A stretch of 64,000 nt of DNA from Torreya grandis (GCA_037957365.1 JARHVA010001921.1:2349501-2413500), one strand, 5' to 3'. Positions 21,271-33,821 are shown, counted from the stretch's first letter. The notes: generated by a model from the sequence alone, not told the origin. A program made the numbers and translations.

Positions 21271-23870
21271 GAGGTGGAAGACTAATGCGAGAAGACTGCA
21301 ACAATTGTCGTAACAACAAGGCATAAGAACCCGCCAATGGGTCTGCGTGTTTTGTTATAGTAGGGGTTGATGACTTTTGTTTTGGAGGCATAGGAGGCAT
21401 TGGTCATTTTGGAATAAATATATGTTTAATGGGTAAAGGGGGTAATGGAGGCAATTTGCCTTTGTGAGGTGTGGGAGTAGGAAGCACTCCTATTAAGGTG
21501 GATGGATGTGGGCCCAAAATAGAGGGCAATGATGAAGGTGGGGGAGGAATTCTCTGGTGTGGTTTAGTGGCCTTCTTTGGTTTGGTTTGAGGGCCACTAT
21601 TGTGTAAGGCAAGATTAGATATGGGGCGAACACCAAGAGATTTAATCTCTTTTGGCTTGATGGATGCTTGTGTGGGTTTGGGTTTAGATGTGGACAAAGG
21701 CAAGTGAGATGTAGTGATCTCAAGCAAAAGGCAAGAGAAAACCATCACTAGGTCTTCCTCGGTTGAAGTGGGTGAAGAGACAGGGTCTTCTCTTGGTGGA
21801 GAATAAATTAGAGAATGTGACTCCTCAAGAGGATAGGGGGTAGGGATGATGGTGCCTTCTACTTGTGGTTGAGGAGTAGGAAGGGTATGGTCCTCCATTG
21901 GTAGGAGGAAGGATGAAGGTGGGGCTAATGGCATTGGTATGGTCGAAGCATCCTCTAATATAAGAGAGGTTGATGGAGAACTAATAGGAGAAGACAAATT
22001 TTTTACCTGTGGAGGAGGTTGGTCAGGGATAAGAGGCGAGACCGTGTTGACCGTGCGTATATCATGCTCTTGGGAGCTATCAGCCATGGTCTAGACATTG
22101 TTTTGGCTAAGAGGATGGTTAAGAAAAGGTTGTCTAAAGATGTCAATGTTTTGATTGGATGGCACATTTGAGTTGTCCAAGACAAGATATCCCTTGTCTA
22201 TCATGTCTTGGATAATGTTCTTGAAGGTTTGGCAGTTGTTGATGTCATGGCCTTGGACACGGTGATAGTGACAGAAGTCATTTTCCCTATACCATGTAGG
22301 GATGGCTTTTGAAGGGTCAATTTGAGGTGGTCAGATTGGAGGGAGATTGAGGACCCCCTGCTTGATGAGTTTTTCCAACATGGAAGTGTATGATTCTCTT
22401 AGTGGAGTGTATTTACACTGTATGTACCATTGTTGGAATTGTTTTGTGATGCTTTGAGATGTTGAAGGTTGAGATGGGTCGGTCATTGTCAAGGATGGTG
22501 ATCTAACGACCACAGTGTTTTCCACTCCTTTTGACTTGGAGTGGGAAGAAGAAGGTCTGGAAGAAGAAGGGTCATCAATTTTGCGTTGGTATTACGCAAT
22601 TTGACCATGTTTTCTTCAATAGCATGGAGTTCAAGCTTTCGGGCCATGGTGAAAGCTTCATCAAAAGTGTGGAATATTTGAACCCACAAGGTGGATGAGA
22701 TGTGCTTGACACATGCTCAAGAGAAGAGCTCAATGAGCTTGAGTTGAGGTAAAAGGAAGGAGAGTTGGTTGATTAGGCCTCTCTAATGGGCGACGAACTT
22801 GACTATGGATTCATCATCAAACTGCCTGATAGAGTAGAGGTCTGTGATTGAGACTTTTTTGGTGATATTGATCAAAAAGTGGTCAAGGAAAAGTTGGGCT
22901 AGTTGGTTGAATGAAAAGAGAGAGTGACTGGTAAGAGAGCTGTACCAATCAAGGGTAGGGCCAAAAAGCGACATGGGGAATGTGCGTAGCAGTAACGCAT
23001 CATCATGTGCTATAAGATAACAAGCATGTCTAAATGCTCATAGATGCTTTTGTGGGTCTTCCTTACTTTGGAAGCGAGTAAACTTAGGAAGTTCCCACTA
23101 ACTGGGATATGGTTGGATTGGGTCAGAGGGATGGATGGGTTCATTGCAAATTTGGTCATATGAAAGGACATTACTTGAACCAAAAATAGAAGCCTCAAGA
23201 TTAGACATTTTGTCCATCAGCATCTTGATGAGATCGGCTGATGGATTGGTAGATGGGGCGCCCCCTAGATTGTAAGGTGCTTAAAAGGTGCTAGAAGAGG
23301 CGTATGACGTAGTCGGTTGCAATTGTATAGGTGCAACATATTGATAACTAGTCATTGGGATAGATGTGGAAGCCAGGGATGGTTGTGCCATGGAGGTAGA
23401 AGGCATAAGTTGACTAGATACCACCAAAGGTGGTTGCATGGTGGCATTGGCAAAAGGGGAGGTAGACACTCCTATATTTATAGGTGCAAGAGGGTGTGGA
23501 GTCAAGATAATCAAGTTCTGGTATGATGTAGAACTTGGTTGAATTACATGTGGTTGAGGGGGTAATGAAACCTTGATGGAGGTCGGTCCAAAAATAGATG
23601 GGAAGGCCAAACTTTGCGTATTGGCCATGGTCAGGTTAATGGTTGAGGCAGTAGTCTAAGTCATAAAAGCCTGGGTAGTGGATCGTGTTGATGTCATCGA
23701 TGCTTCACCTGAAAGGTCTCACGTTTGGTTTCTTGCGAGATAGTGTTGGAGAGCCTTGACGTTGTGGTCAAGGAGTCTCTCAAAGTTTGGGTCCCCTTCA
23801 GGGACAATTGAAGGTTGATTGGGAGTTGGTCAGGTAGGAGTTCATTCGGTCTCTGAATGATACTCCATTA
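21271..23870 (-). pseudogene. 5' part of Ty3/gypsy gag of element B
   Basis: Minus-strand order: EGDPNFERLLD start (about 23,790); Pro/Ser/Gln-rich segment with MTSYQYVAPIQ (23,281-23,628), as in A; capsid core LDWYSSLTSHSLFSF to SIRQFDDESIVKF (22,783-22,974); FDEAFTMARKLELHAIEEN helix (22,600-22,680); YTPLRESYTSMLEKLIKQG (22,331-22,400); knuckle 1 FCHYHRVQGHDINNC (about 22,240-22,290) with a FKNIIQDMI helix. A long Pro/Thr/Ser-rich tail starts at 22,087 and is open to a TGA at 21,404; it then reads on through SYALLLRQLLQS to the N insertion. Several stops lie upstream of 22,800. Closest relative in the window is the gag of A. The knuckle and helix pattern is that of plant Ty3/gypsy gags, perhaps the Tat/Athila group. 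Confidence 0.82.
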
Positions 23871-24087
23871 AAGGACTAGTCATGGAAGGCAAAGGCGGGA
23901 GTGGTTGTTGCCTCGTGTGGTCAACAAGAGTCTTGGTTTGACTGTGTGTCAAAACCATTCAAGGCAAGAGGTTCAGGGTCCAGAAATTGTGTTTTTTAGT
24001 CTAAAAAAAACTAGAATTGGTGTTGGACAGCAAGAAAGTCAGGTTTTAATGTTGTTGTTTTGGGAAAGAAAGTTTTGGACAGTGACC

Positions 24088-24192
24088 GACGTCAGTAGAA
24101 AAACTGATGTCGGTGAAATAGATTGCCAATGTCGGTCAGATAACCAATGCCAGTGAAGAAAGGTTGCCGACGTCGGTGGTAAAACTGACGTC
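24088..24192. promoter_or_regulatory. Six-copy GAYGTC array in the leader of B
   Basis: Cores at 24,088 (gacgtc), 24,106 (gatgtc), 24,128 (aatgtc), 24,146 (aatgcc), 24,169 (gacgtc) and 24,187 (gacgtc). Steps are 18, 22, 18, 23, 18. Copies at 24,169 and 24,187 have the full core followed by gg. It lies between gag and the conserved leader block. Confidence 0.75.
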
Positions 24193-24199
24193 GGTTAAC

Positions 24200-25050
24200 G
24201 TGTTTTCCAAAAACTCAAAAAATTTGAAGGTTTTTGGAAAAAAGAAGAAAACGTCATCACTAGCTCAAAAAACTAGATAGGAACAGAAAAATAGATGAAG
24301 ACAGACAGATCCTAAGCATTAAATCCTAAGAATCAACTTTTAGAATTATGTTGGCTTATGCCTTAGAGTGTGTTTGGGAAGTTGGCTTGCAAAACGGGTC
24401 CTAGAAGAGGTAGTCTAAGGTTGGTTTTAGGTTAGTTTCGGTGCTCAAGAGTCTGTGTTAGGTTTTGTACATGGCCTGGTGCTAAGGAGCAAGCTCCCCT
24501 CACTTCACGAGCCCTGTGACAAGCTAGTCTCGCTTAGCCAGTATATACTTCCCCTAGAGATTATCCTCTACTAGAGAATAGACTGGGCTTTCCCCTTGGT
24601 AGTGAAGTCCAAGTGGGATTGTCAGGATGGGTAAGGTATCCGCTAGGTGATGAAATCCTAGTCAGACCTTGGCTCAGGTAAGTTTAGATGTTTGATTTTG
24701 TATAAGTGGTTTGGATGTGTAACATAAGTGGCCTACGCTTTATTCATGATGCATTTTTAATTACTAGATGTGTGGACTAAGTATGCATTCAGGCAAAGAT
24801 GAGATGTAATATATTTTAAGCCCAAATTGAAATGTGTGTTCGGATGAAAACAAGTTGAGAAAGGGTTGAAGAGTATGAGTTGACTAGTCTAAGATGCAGG
24901 AAAGAAAGAAAAAGAAGGATTCTTTTTAAATTTGCTTGTGATGTCTTTTGGAAGAGATAGAAGAAAGAGATGTAAGGAGAGACCTAATGCACCTATATGA
25001 ATAGTTTGTTTCTAAAGAAAAATTATGAACCCAAGGAAAGTTCCTAGTGT
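24200..25050 (-). other. 5' untranslated leader of element B
   Basis: Non-coding. The block at 24,440-24,640 is conserved in A (290-560) and C (5128-5290). The rest, toward the primer site, is purine-rich with no open frame of note. Confidence 0.65.
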
Positions 25051-25069
25051 CCCACCGGGCGTGCCAGAA
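25051..25069 (-). other. Primer-binding site of element B
   Basis: Minus strand TGGCACGCCCGGTGGG (from 25,066 down), 3 bases after the LTR end AGAAACA. The best-preserved copy of the shared site. I could not match it with confidence to a plant tRNA. Confidence 0.75.
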
Positions 25070-25453
25070 TGTTTCTATCAAGTTTTCGCTTTCACATTCA
25101 AAAGGAATAGGAAACTAAAGGAAATGGTCTAGGGTTAGATGTTACCCGGATGAGGTCTGTGCACCATTATCCAGATGTTGTAGGGACTCCTCTTTGGCTA
25201 TGGAGGATGACACCTATAGAAGAAAGAGACTTAAACAAAGAAGGCATTAGATAGATAGATGGTGGGTTGCTAAGCAAAGCTTGATCCCAGAAGTGCAGAG
25301 ACTTCCTTAAGAAATGACAACCCATTAGTAGCTAAAAAAGAATGTCTGATAAAGAGCAGAATGTTGCTAGAAATAGAGATGATAAAAGACTAAATTAAAA
25401 GAAATAAAAGCAAATGTGTACTTGAATGGGGCAAGCTATCTTCCATAGTTGCC

Positions 25454-25518
25454 ATTGTCGGTTAGTCTGCTGATGTCGCTAGGTCAAGGAAGCCGACGTC
25501 GGTTAGTCTATCGATGTC
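25454..25518. promoter_or_regulatory. GAYGTC array 1 in the B 5' LTR
   Basis: Cores at 25,454 (attgtc), 25,472 (gatgtc), 25,495 (gacgtc) and 25,513 (gatgtc). Steps are 18, 23, 18, the same rhythm as the leader array. Confidence 0.65.
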
Positions 25519-26067
25519 AGTAGGGGAAATGGGCCTGGTGGCCAGTGTCGATCGGGGCAATGGTCTTAGACAGGGTCTGTATGAGTTTATGGTCTATTTG
25601 TGGTCTGTAGAATGGTCTAGAAGGGGTCTGGGTCTGTTTGGATGCTCTGTGCAAGGCTGTAGGGTAGAGAGTATGGTCTGAAAAAGGGGGCAAGTAGAAG
25701 ATAGAGGCAACAGGGAGATAAGGGTGAGAGAAGGCTCCCAGAGAATAGGTTGGGTTATGGTCTGGTTGACAGTCTGGTTGATGATGTTAAGAAGAAGCAG
25801 CAACTAGAAAACTAATTACTAACATAATTGAAATGAAAACATAGAAGAAATACTTACCTGTGGCTTGCTGAAGAAAGAGTGTAGCAGAATGGTTGCTAAT
25901 GCAGAAGACTTCCTGCAATGTGAGCTCCTATAGCCTGTGATGCTTGGTGTGTACCTGAGAGAGAGAGAGAGGTCTGATTTTGAGTCAAGCAGATCAGAAG
26001 ATTAGAGGATTGGCTGATTGTTGAAGATCCTGCATTCAGGGTGCTGAACGTAGTTTTGAAGGCAACT

Positions 26068-26112
26068 GACACCGGCAATATCACTGATGTCGGCTGACTA
26101 CTAACCAACGTC
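26068..26112. promoter_or_regulatory. GAYGTC array 2 in the B 5' LTR
   Basis: Cores at 26,068 (gacacc), 26,086 (gatgtc) and 26,107 (aacgtc), with steps of 18 and 21. Confidence 0.55.
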
Positions 26113-26342
26113 GACAACCAAAGAATAGGAAAAAGAGCTAAAAATAGCCTTTTGTCCGTTCTTCATTCTGCTGAGGTCAGCTGGTCGGGGGAAAATGGTC
26201 GAAGGCGGGTTAAATGAGTATGAGATGATGAGTGGGAGAATGAAATGGGGTCTTATGTCATTTAAGACTTGGCATGGGGTAGTGGAGGGCATCCAAGGAG
26301 AGGTATCCTAGGAGGGGTGAGGTGTCAAGGAGAGAGAGGGAA

Positions 26343-26380
26343 TTATTAATTTAAAATAGATGATTATTTTAAATTAATAA
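26343..26380. repeat. Perfect AT inverted repeat, second copy
   Basis: Identical to 13,163-13,200: 16-bp arms, 6-bp spacer. Confidence 0.8.
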
Positions 26381-26466
26381 GACATAGGTGGGTTAGGGAT
26401 GGTTAGAAGTTAGAAAGGGACCAAGGGGGAGGCAACCAAGGAGTAGACACGATTTCGGTGTCTACA

Positions 26467-26471
26467 GTGCC
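26467..26471. repeat. Target-site duplication of element B, right copy
   Basis: GTGCC directly after the LTR end at 26,466. Confidence 0.9.
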
Positions 26472-28480
26472 AACTTCAAGAACTCACCCCATCTACCCCA
26501 TGAGCTCTCAGGACCAAATATCCTAGTGTGTTTTAGGTACCCCTATGGACTAAAAATATATATTAGGTTTATTGGGATTGGGAAACCAAAATTTATGAAT
26601 GAATGCTAAGAATATAAGCACTTAGAAATGGATTATAAGTTACCTTAAGGTCAACTTTAGATGCTTATATATTTGTCCACACTTTTCATGGGATTCTTAG
26701 ACATTCATGGAAGTTAGGTAGGTTTATGCCCTAAATATTCATGGCTTTTGTTCTGATCTTGGAGATCAACATTATATAAACTATCTTTAAGGATCTTGAC
26801 CAATCATAAACCTCCCTAAAATCCTAAGGATACCTAATCATAGAAAAGTTGATATTTTGATGCCTTGACATCTTAGAATGATCTAAATAGATATTATAAC
26901 AAGAATTAGACTCATAAGGGATCCACCTAATGGTACTTTATTATACAAAAATTGTATGAAACCCTAAAAATAGGATATTTTATAAGGTTTTGATCAGAAT
27001 GAAGGGTGTTTGATGGTGCAAAATGATTCTAACCATTATGTTAGTAAGTTTGAGATTGATTCACCTTATCAATGCATAACATCCTCAAGGATTTAGTTGG
27101 AAGAGTCTCTACAAGTGCATCCAAAGTTATCAATCTACCAATGCAAGAGAAGGATGGACCAATCAAGTTGAAAGAGTGGATTTTCAAGTTCATAATGCTT
27201 TTATTATCCCATGTCAGGGTTGAAAATGTTGTTTTAGGCATGGATCACATTAATACATAGGTATTCAAGACTTTTTTCAGGGTTCATGGATGGAAAGATA
27301 TAAATACCTATGTAATTAAGCCTAATTGGTCATAAAAAAGGTCAACATGACATTGAAAGGTTAATGGAGTGAGTCAATGTAAAGGTGTAATGTTTAGTAA
27401 TTGGTCCAATGAAGGCATTTAATGCACACTTCATAGTTTTAGTAGAGGGATAACACAGTTTCCTTGAATTTACCAATTTAGCGAAGAGGTGTGGGTTACT
27501 ACATGATTATGAGGGCTTAATTGATGATTGTAAATTCCATAGGGGAGTGTGATGTAATATTATAGGCATATTAAATACTTTGACATGGAATAAACTACGT
27601 TGAATCAACCTCCCTTACCTAATTTCCAATGCCAACAACTCATTCAAGGAGCCATAAAGGAAGTTTAATCTATGATAAAATGGGATGAAGTTATGCAACT
27701 ATTATAACTATCATTTTGAGTGGACTTGGTCATTGATGACCCTTATATACACTCTATTATGCCATTCTTCCCTTCTCTCTCATCCTATTATTTTATATAT
27801 TCAAGGTATTTTTCCTTAGTTTATATCCCTTAGGTTGTTATGAGGATACTCTACTAGAATTTGTATTTTTGCATCTATTTGGATTGAACAACATACTTTA
27901 AAACTCTTTTATGATGAAATCCTAGTGTGTTTATACTTTTTTATATGCAAATGTTATGATTTTATTTCCCTTGCAGGTCCTTGTTAACCTAGGTGTCAAA
28001 GAGGTCTCTTATGCAAGTCATGTGGAGTGTGGAAGAGTAGATAATGGAGTCTTGAAGTGTATCATGGATAGTGAGAGTCTTCTACCAGACCTATCTATCA
28101 TAACCTTGGTATTTCATTCATCTACCATAGCCTCCATATGAAAGACTTATGTCTAAGACTCATGATGATGATTGTTTAGTTGTGTTTAGTCCATTAGTGT
28201 GTTTAGAGTTTAAATTAAATGAGTGGATAGATCAATTTAGGTGCATCACGACATGTTAGTGTAGGTTTAATTCATGCAATTACTTCACCCTTTCCATCTT
28301 AACTATTTAGGTCTTAGAAGAACATTGGAAAGAGAAAATTAGGAGAGCTAGCCCCTTAAAATCTAGAGGTCTAGCTTAACATTAGGTAACCCATAGCCTA
28401 GGGTCATTCCCATGTTAGCTTAGGTTTGAGAATCAAGACATGAACACTCTTATTCTTAGCAAGGGTGAAACCTAGTGTCC
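26472..28480 (+). other. Continuation of the sequence invaded by B; no clear gene
   Basis: The first 170 bases continue the frame that stops at the B insertion. An open stretch at 27,072-27,260 contains RVENVVLGMDHIN, which faintly resembles the end of a retroelement aspartic protease, but the match is too weak to call. Otherwise AT-rich with stops. Confidence 0.35.
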
Positions 28481-28502
28481 CTAATAATTACACAAATCTA
28501 TC

Positions 28503-29630
28503 TTGTTCAATAAGTTTCTTACATTCACATATTTTTGCCACACATTCAAAGAAAGAGAGGTTAAACTCCTATCAATGGGAAAAATCAAGTATACTAATGG
28601 ATCAGAATCAAATATTAAGAGTTCAAATAAGCCTCCATACAAGGTAAGGGCCATAGAGAATAAAAGTGATCAAAAGGCCAAAGTGAATAAAACTTTTGAG
28701 CCATCTCCTAGATTGGTTTTATATATTCCTTAGTGTTGGATCTTCACTAATCTTCAAGAGTCACCAGCATGGGTTTTACAATAGATTTTGGAATGCAATG
28801 TCATATATCTCTAGTTAAATAGGTTTATAGGACATGGCCTCTTTCAAATAAATATGATTCTAATGAATTATGTGAGTATCATAGCCCATTAGGCCATAAA
28901 ACCAATAAATACATAAGCCTAAATAATAATATACAAGATCTAATTGAGGCTAATATTATTTATGTGGGCACACCTACAAAGGCACTGAAAGAACAATAAA
29001 TAGAAGCTAAAGCACTAAACATAATTATCAAATTCATTTTCAAAGCACACAACAAAAGAGACAAGGATCACATCAGGGGTTTACTACACATATCAAGCAC
29101 ATCCACCACCAGCTTCATATCATACTATTACAGATGAGGCACACCCATTGCACAATATTATTGGAATGTAACATACTATAATTCCACCGAGACCACTCAT
29201 CACATTCTCAAAGTAGGAGATTGTCGATGACGATACATAGATCATACATAGATCATTATCCTATATCATACATAGATTTACACACACTCTTTATATGAGC
29301 ATACATAGATCATTATCCTATCCAAAGTGTTATGGTTGAAAAAAATTCAAACATTAGCATGTGCACTATGACACTTTGAAATCATTTTGGGTACTCATAT
29401 CAAGATATATTCCCCATAGATATAGTAATTAGTGGTTTTTTTGGTCACATTCAAAGCTCCTGGATTGTGCTTTCATTATAGATTGGACCAGCACATATAT
29501 CCACTCAGTTCCTAGTAGTACCTAGTATAGACATGTTTGATATGTTATTAGGTAGGCCATGGTTATTTTTGCATCTCAAAATTTCACCCTTAATTGGGTG
29601 ATTCAATCCCTCTCAACTTGAGCTATATAA
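28503..29630 (+). pseudogene. Ty3/gypsy gag C-terminus and protease remnant (element D2)
   Basis: KTFEPSPR (about 28,690) precedes a knuckle at 28,870-28,910, CEYHSPLGHKTNKY, i.e. CX2HX4HX4C with the last Cys now Tyr (TGT or TGC to TAC/TAT), followed by the NNNIQDLIEA helix. About 600 bp on, FDMLLGRPW (29,536-29,562) is the conserved end of a Ty3/gypsy aspartic protease, where the family has (Y/F)(D/N)(I/M)LLGRPW. The active-site DTG was not located. Many stops; no RT found downstream. This fits the same broad lineage as the gag at 7.1 kb. Confidence 0.65.
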
Positions 29631-32600
29631 TTGGATTGATCCTAGGTAGTAGGTGACCTTCAAGTGGATCAAACCTCTATATTTTGGGATAGCTCCAAAT
29701 TACAACACATACACTAAAAACTATATTATTTTTTTGACTTGGAAAAGAGAAATATGAATGCTAACATTAAAAAAGAAATTTAGAGGTGATACATGAAACA
29801 TAAGATCCTCAACTTGCTAATATTGTGTTATGAAATATTAAGCTATAATATGATTATGCCATTTCAAAATAGTCCCTATCACACTAATGCTTCAATATAA
29901 AGGATATGGAGGTTTCAAGAGATTAGGATGATCATCTAAAAAGTGATAACAAAAAAAACTAATGACTTATCAATTTTCTAACTAAGCAAAATAGGTATAA
30001 CGCTTCCTATGACTTATAAAAGAAAGAAATCTTACTATTGACCAAATTTGAGTCAACCCATAAATTTATAAACTTTTTATAATTTTTTTCATATCCTATA
30101 GGGGTATCATTTTGATCTAGATGTTTCATTTATCCCTATTCTAGCCTTGGTTCAAGTCTAGCCTCCTTATACTAGTCAAGTCAATGAAAGTCAACCCTCA
30201 TCAAGTAGGGTAAAACCTAGTAAAAGGCATAAATTATGATATATGGGTCCTAATATGGTTTTTAATATGATTTAATATCTTTCTAAGTCATTTAATTTTC
30301 TTTATCATGTTCTATATAGCAAAATTGCCTTGTGAGGCCACCTTTAGCTAGAAAAGAGGACTTGTACGGATGGATAAAGAGAACAACTTGTAATTAGGAT
30401 ATGGTTGAGATGGGAGAGGATATATAATGTTATAATCAGGCATATGATAGTCCAAGAAGTAGTTATCTTCATCATATGATAATTTTCCCTTGATTTTAGG
30501 GGGTTTTGGACACTTGTACGGACTTCTTGAGTCCACCATCAACTTAAAATTTGGGTCGAGTGTCTCTTCACCTCCCCTCACAAATTTCCATGCTTGAAAG
30601 GTATAAAATTAATCATAATGTTCATCTACAACTCATTTTTCTTCCTTCTTTTATTGGCAAGCAAAAGAGGGTCAACTTGTGATGCTTAGCATGGGTCGTA
30701 CAGGTGGAATTTGGGGAAATGCTTCTATAGGTGGATAATATTATTATTAAAATAAAATTTAATGTAAATAAGTCTTATATTGGTTCATCCTCCTTTATGA
30801 ACCATTTTTAACACTCCATACAACCTTTTATCAACTTGCATTCAAGGGGGGTATAGTTGTGCATCTATTTCTTGCTTTTAGAGGTCCATAGAGCTATGTG
30901 ATCTTGTTGGGGTGTTTTTAGGAATAAATAAGGTCATATACATGGTATTAAAATCATCCAACACTTCTCTTTAAATTCCCTTGAAGGAGGATTGTAAAGT
31001 GTGCTTGTTTCTCAAAGTTGGCAATCATGGGCGCATAAGCTATATTTTTTACAATGTGGAGGAGAATCCATGGTGATGTTAATGATATTGAAATCATGTT
31101 TTAAAGGTTTTTATTATTAAATTACATCATGAGAGATCAATCATACTCCTTCAAATCTAAACCACCAATTTTCTTTGTTCATTGCCTTCTTGGTAGAGTG
31201 TGCTCACAGTCAGCTTCTACAGGAGCTTTATGAAGTTGTACAAAGTTTTAAATGTTAAAACCATGATGGAATCCATTTGGAGGTTCTATCATACCCAAAA
31301 TATCATAATGTTCATGTCCTAAAATTTATATGCTATGCTAAGGCAAGGTTTTCACTTCAAAGGATAATAAGATCAAATTGAGTTCTCAGTCCCCAAATAG
31401 ACCAAATAGAGATTCTTGATGTTTTCTGAGATAGCATATATCATGACAAGAAGAGTTTATAATGTTATTTATTGTTTTGTTTAGTAATATTTAACATATA
31501 AAATTCTCATACCAATTTTAAAGGGTAAATGGTGAGTGAAAAGGGGTGATTGAAGAGTCCCAAGATGCTTTTTAAGCCACTAAAACCTTGTAGTAATTAC
31601 CTATAGGACTGTAAAGGAAAATGACCGTATGCTTGAATTTTTGATCTTTATGTTATAATAACCTTGGTGTTAACTTAAAGTGTTTCAAGGAAATCCATTA
31701 TCCAAAATAAACTTATAAGGAATGATGCTTGACATGGCGACCTCCTATGGTCACTCCCCTATTCCATACACAGGCCTGGGAATTGGCACCCACAACCAAG
31801 TAAGTAAGACAATGAGTGTTATTGTCATATTGATGTGTTGAGTGGAATTTATCCCATTTAAATGTAAGTAAAAATATTTTTAGGTGTTATATGGTTTCTC
31901 AAAGTCCTAAACAACCTCTGAGCATCATCATCAAAGTCTATTTGAAGCCATGACAACCTACAACCAAAATAGAGCTTCAAGCTTGGAAAATGGTCTCTTT
32001 TGTGTAGATGGTTTAGATTGTGTTCATGGTATAAAAATGATGATTAATTACTATTTCAAGATACCACATCTCTTCATGATGTATCAAGGATATCCTTCCA
32101 TTTAAAAACACTTCATTTATCCCTACATCATGACCTACATGCCTGTACAAACTGAGATAGGTAGTGAGGTGAAGTTAGTATTCTTAATGATGATAATGCC
32201 ACCTAAGGTTAATTTATGAGTCCAAAATATTGTGGAATTAATGGGAGGTATCAATAAGTTATTAAAACATTGGTTTAATTCCTAATTCATGAGCAATCAA
32301 CACCTATAAGCATGGGATAAGGAGGTTTTTTTTTGTCTCAGTCCACTAGGAAGATAGTGTGCAATTGGGAATCTTGAAGAGTGTAGTATTTATTAAAGAT
32401 AAAGTGATGAGATAAAATTTGAATAATAAGAGGTTAAAATAATATATAGAAGACTCTTGAAACCTTGATGGGATTCCCAAAGATATGTATTTATAGAAAA
32501 CACCCTTGTTCACTGTAACCTACAGGTAGGGTCCTAGTTTAGAGAAGAGCAAGGTATAAGTTTGACTTCATAGGAAGGAAAGGAAGGTTAAAAAAAATTA

Positions 32601-33821
32601 ACATGATTACCTAGAATAAAATTAATTAATTTTAATTCCATAAAAACCCTCAATGCACCCAAGTCGCTCTTGACAAAATGGACTCAATCCATACAGGCAT
32701 GTTAGGGAAACCCTTGGTTCAAGGTAGAATATGGAGATTTCAATAAGATGAAAGGTTTTAGGTGGATAAATAAGTTAAATAAGAATTAAATGTGTATGTG
32801 GAACATTTATAACTAGATAAGAAGCATGAATATGGTTTGGAAGTAACACTCATAGAGAGGTTTGAATAAAAACATGCAAAAAATAGGGTTTTAGACCTTT
32901 TTTGTTACAAAATTGGGATGGTTAAACCACTAACCATGGAATTGGACAAAAAACATTAGTAAATTTTATCATTAGGACCATATGGATCTCAAAAAATATT
33001 CATTTTTCTCATAAAAATAAGTAAATATGCCTCTATTTTGTATCAGAGGTAGGTTGCTTCTTTCATGCACAAGAATGGTAGTTTTTGGGAAAATTGATGG
33101 ATGGTGAACTAGATGTCATTATGATAAATCAGGAAGGTTTTAATAGTTGTGGGACACATGAAGGAACATAAAAAAACCAGCATATAAGGTTGGAATGCAA
33201 GCAAGGTGGTCTGCACAAGGAGGTCTATAGGTAGACCTAGTAGGGAGACATGAGAATCTAACCCCCAAAGCAAGGTCATTCCAAGTTATAACCCTTTAAA
33301 AGAATCATAGTGTTTTTTATGATGCTTATGGGAGTAATAATGATGTTTTAATGATGTGAAAATTTATATAAAGTGAAAATAATGGCCTTTTAATTCAAAA
33401 AGTGCAAACAAGCCTATTGGCAAGGTATAGGTTTTCTCTCAAAATAGGTGTCACCTCCATTTTTGGCTCTTGGTGAGCCACACAAGGGTTTTTTAAATGA
33501 TTATATACTATATAAAGAGGTGATATAACATTTGGTTGGCAAATAAACTCCATAAAAAACCATTTCTAACTTCAAATATGCTCAAACCCTCATAGGAAGC
33601 ATGGAAGCAACTCAAAGGTCAACTTGAATCACTCACATATTTTATGAATGTTTGCATGAGGCCCTAAGGAATTTGGATATTTGATAAGGTACTTAAGAAT
33701 CCCTCAGTGGAATTTGGAGGGATGTTCAATGTCAAACCCTTATGAACAAAGGTTAAGAGTCTAAACCACTCAAAACCCTTACAAACCCTCTATAGAGACC
33801 TAATTGAGGAGATGAAGCATT
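29631..33821. other. 4.2 kb without a recognised gene
   Basis: AT-rich. A minus-strand open stretch at 30,348-30,581 (77 codons, Pro/Tyr-rich) matches nothing I know. No LTR ends, knuckle or pol motif seen. Position after the D2 protease suggests eroded pol, but no motif supports it. Confidence 0.35.

Larger units (their letters stand above)
11911..26466 (-). mobile_element. Element B: non-autonomous Ty3/gypsy-type LTR retrotransposon
   Basis: 14,556 bp, of which 4184 bp plus a 5-bp duplication belong to nested element N. Order on the minus strand: 5' LTR (26,466-25,070), primer site, leader with motif array, gag (interrupted by N), about 2.9 kb of repeat-rich non-coding DNA, polypurine tract, 3' LTR (13,286-11,911). 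No protease, RT, RNase H or integrase signature is visible, so it must have moved using enzymes supplied elsewhere. The two LTRs differ mostly by transitions plus a 21-bp length difference in a motif array. Confidence 0.9.
25070..26466 (-). repeat. 5' LTR of element B (1397 bp)
   Basis: Ends TG...CA on the plus strand (TGTTTCTA to GTCTACA). Partner of 11,911-13,286; 21 bp longer because its first array has one more unit. It contains an AT hairpin at 26,343-26,380. Confidence 0.93.

Noticed and set aside
27072..27260. Aspartic protease in the flank of B
   Set aside because: Only a weak VENVVLGMD resemblance; no active site seen.
30348..30581. Pro/Tyr-rich minus-strand open stretch as a gene
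   Set aside because: 77 codons, no domain, no neighbours supporting it.
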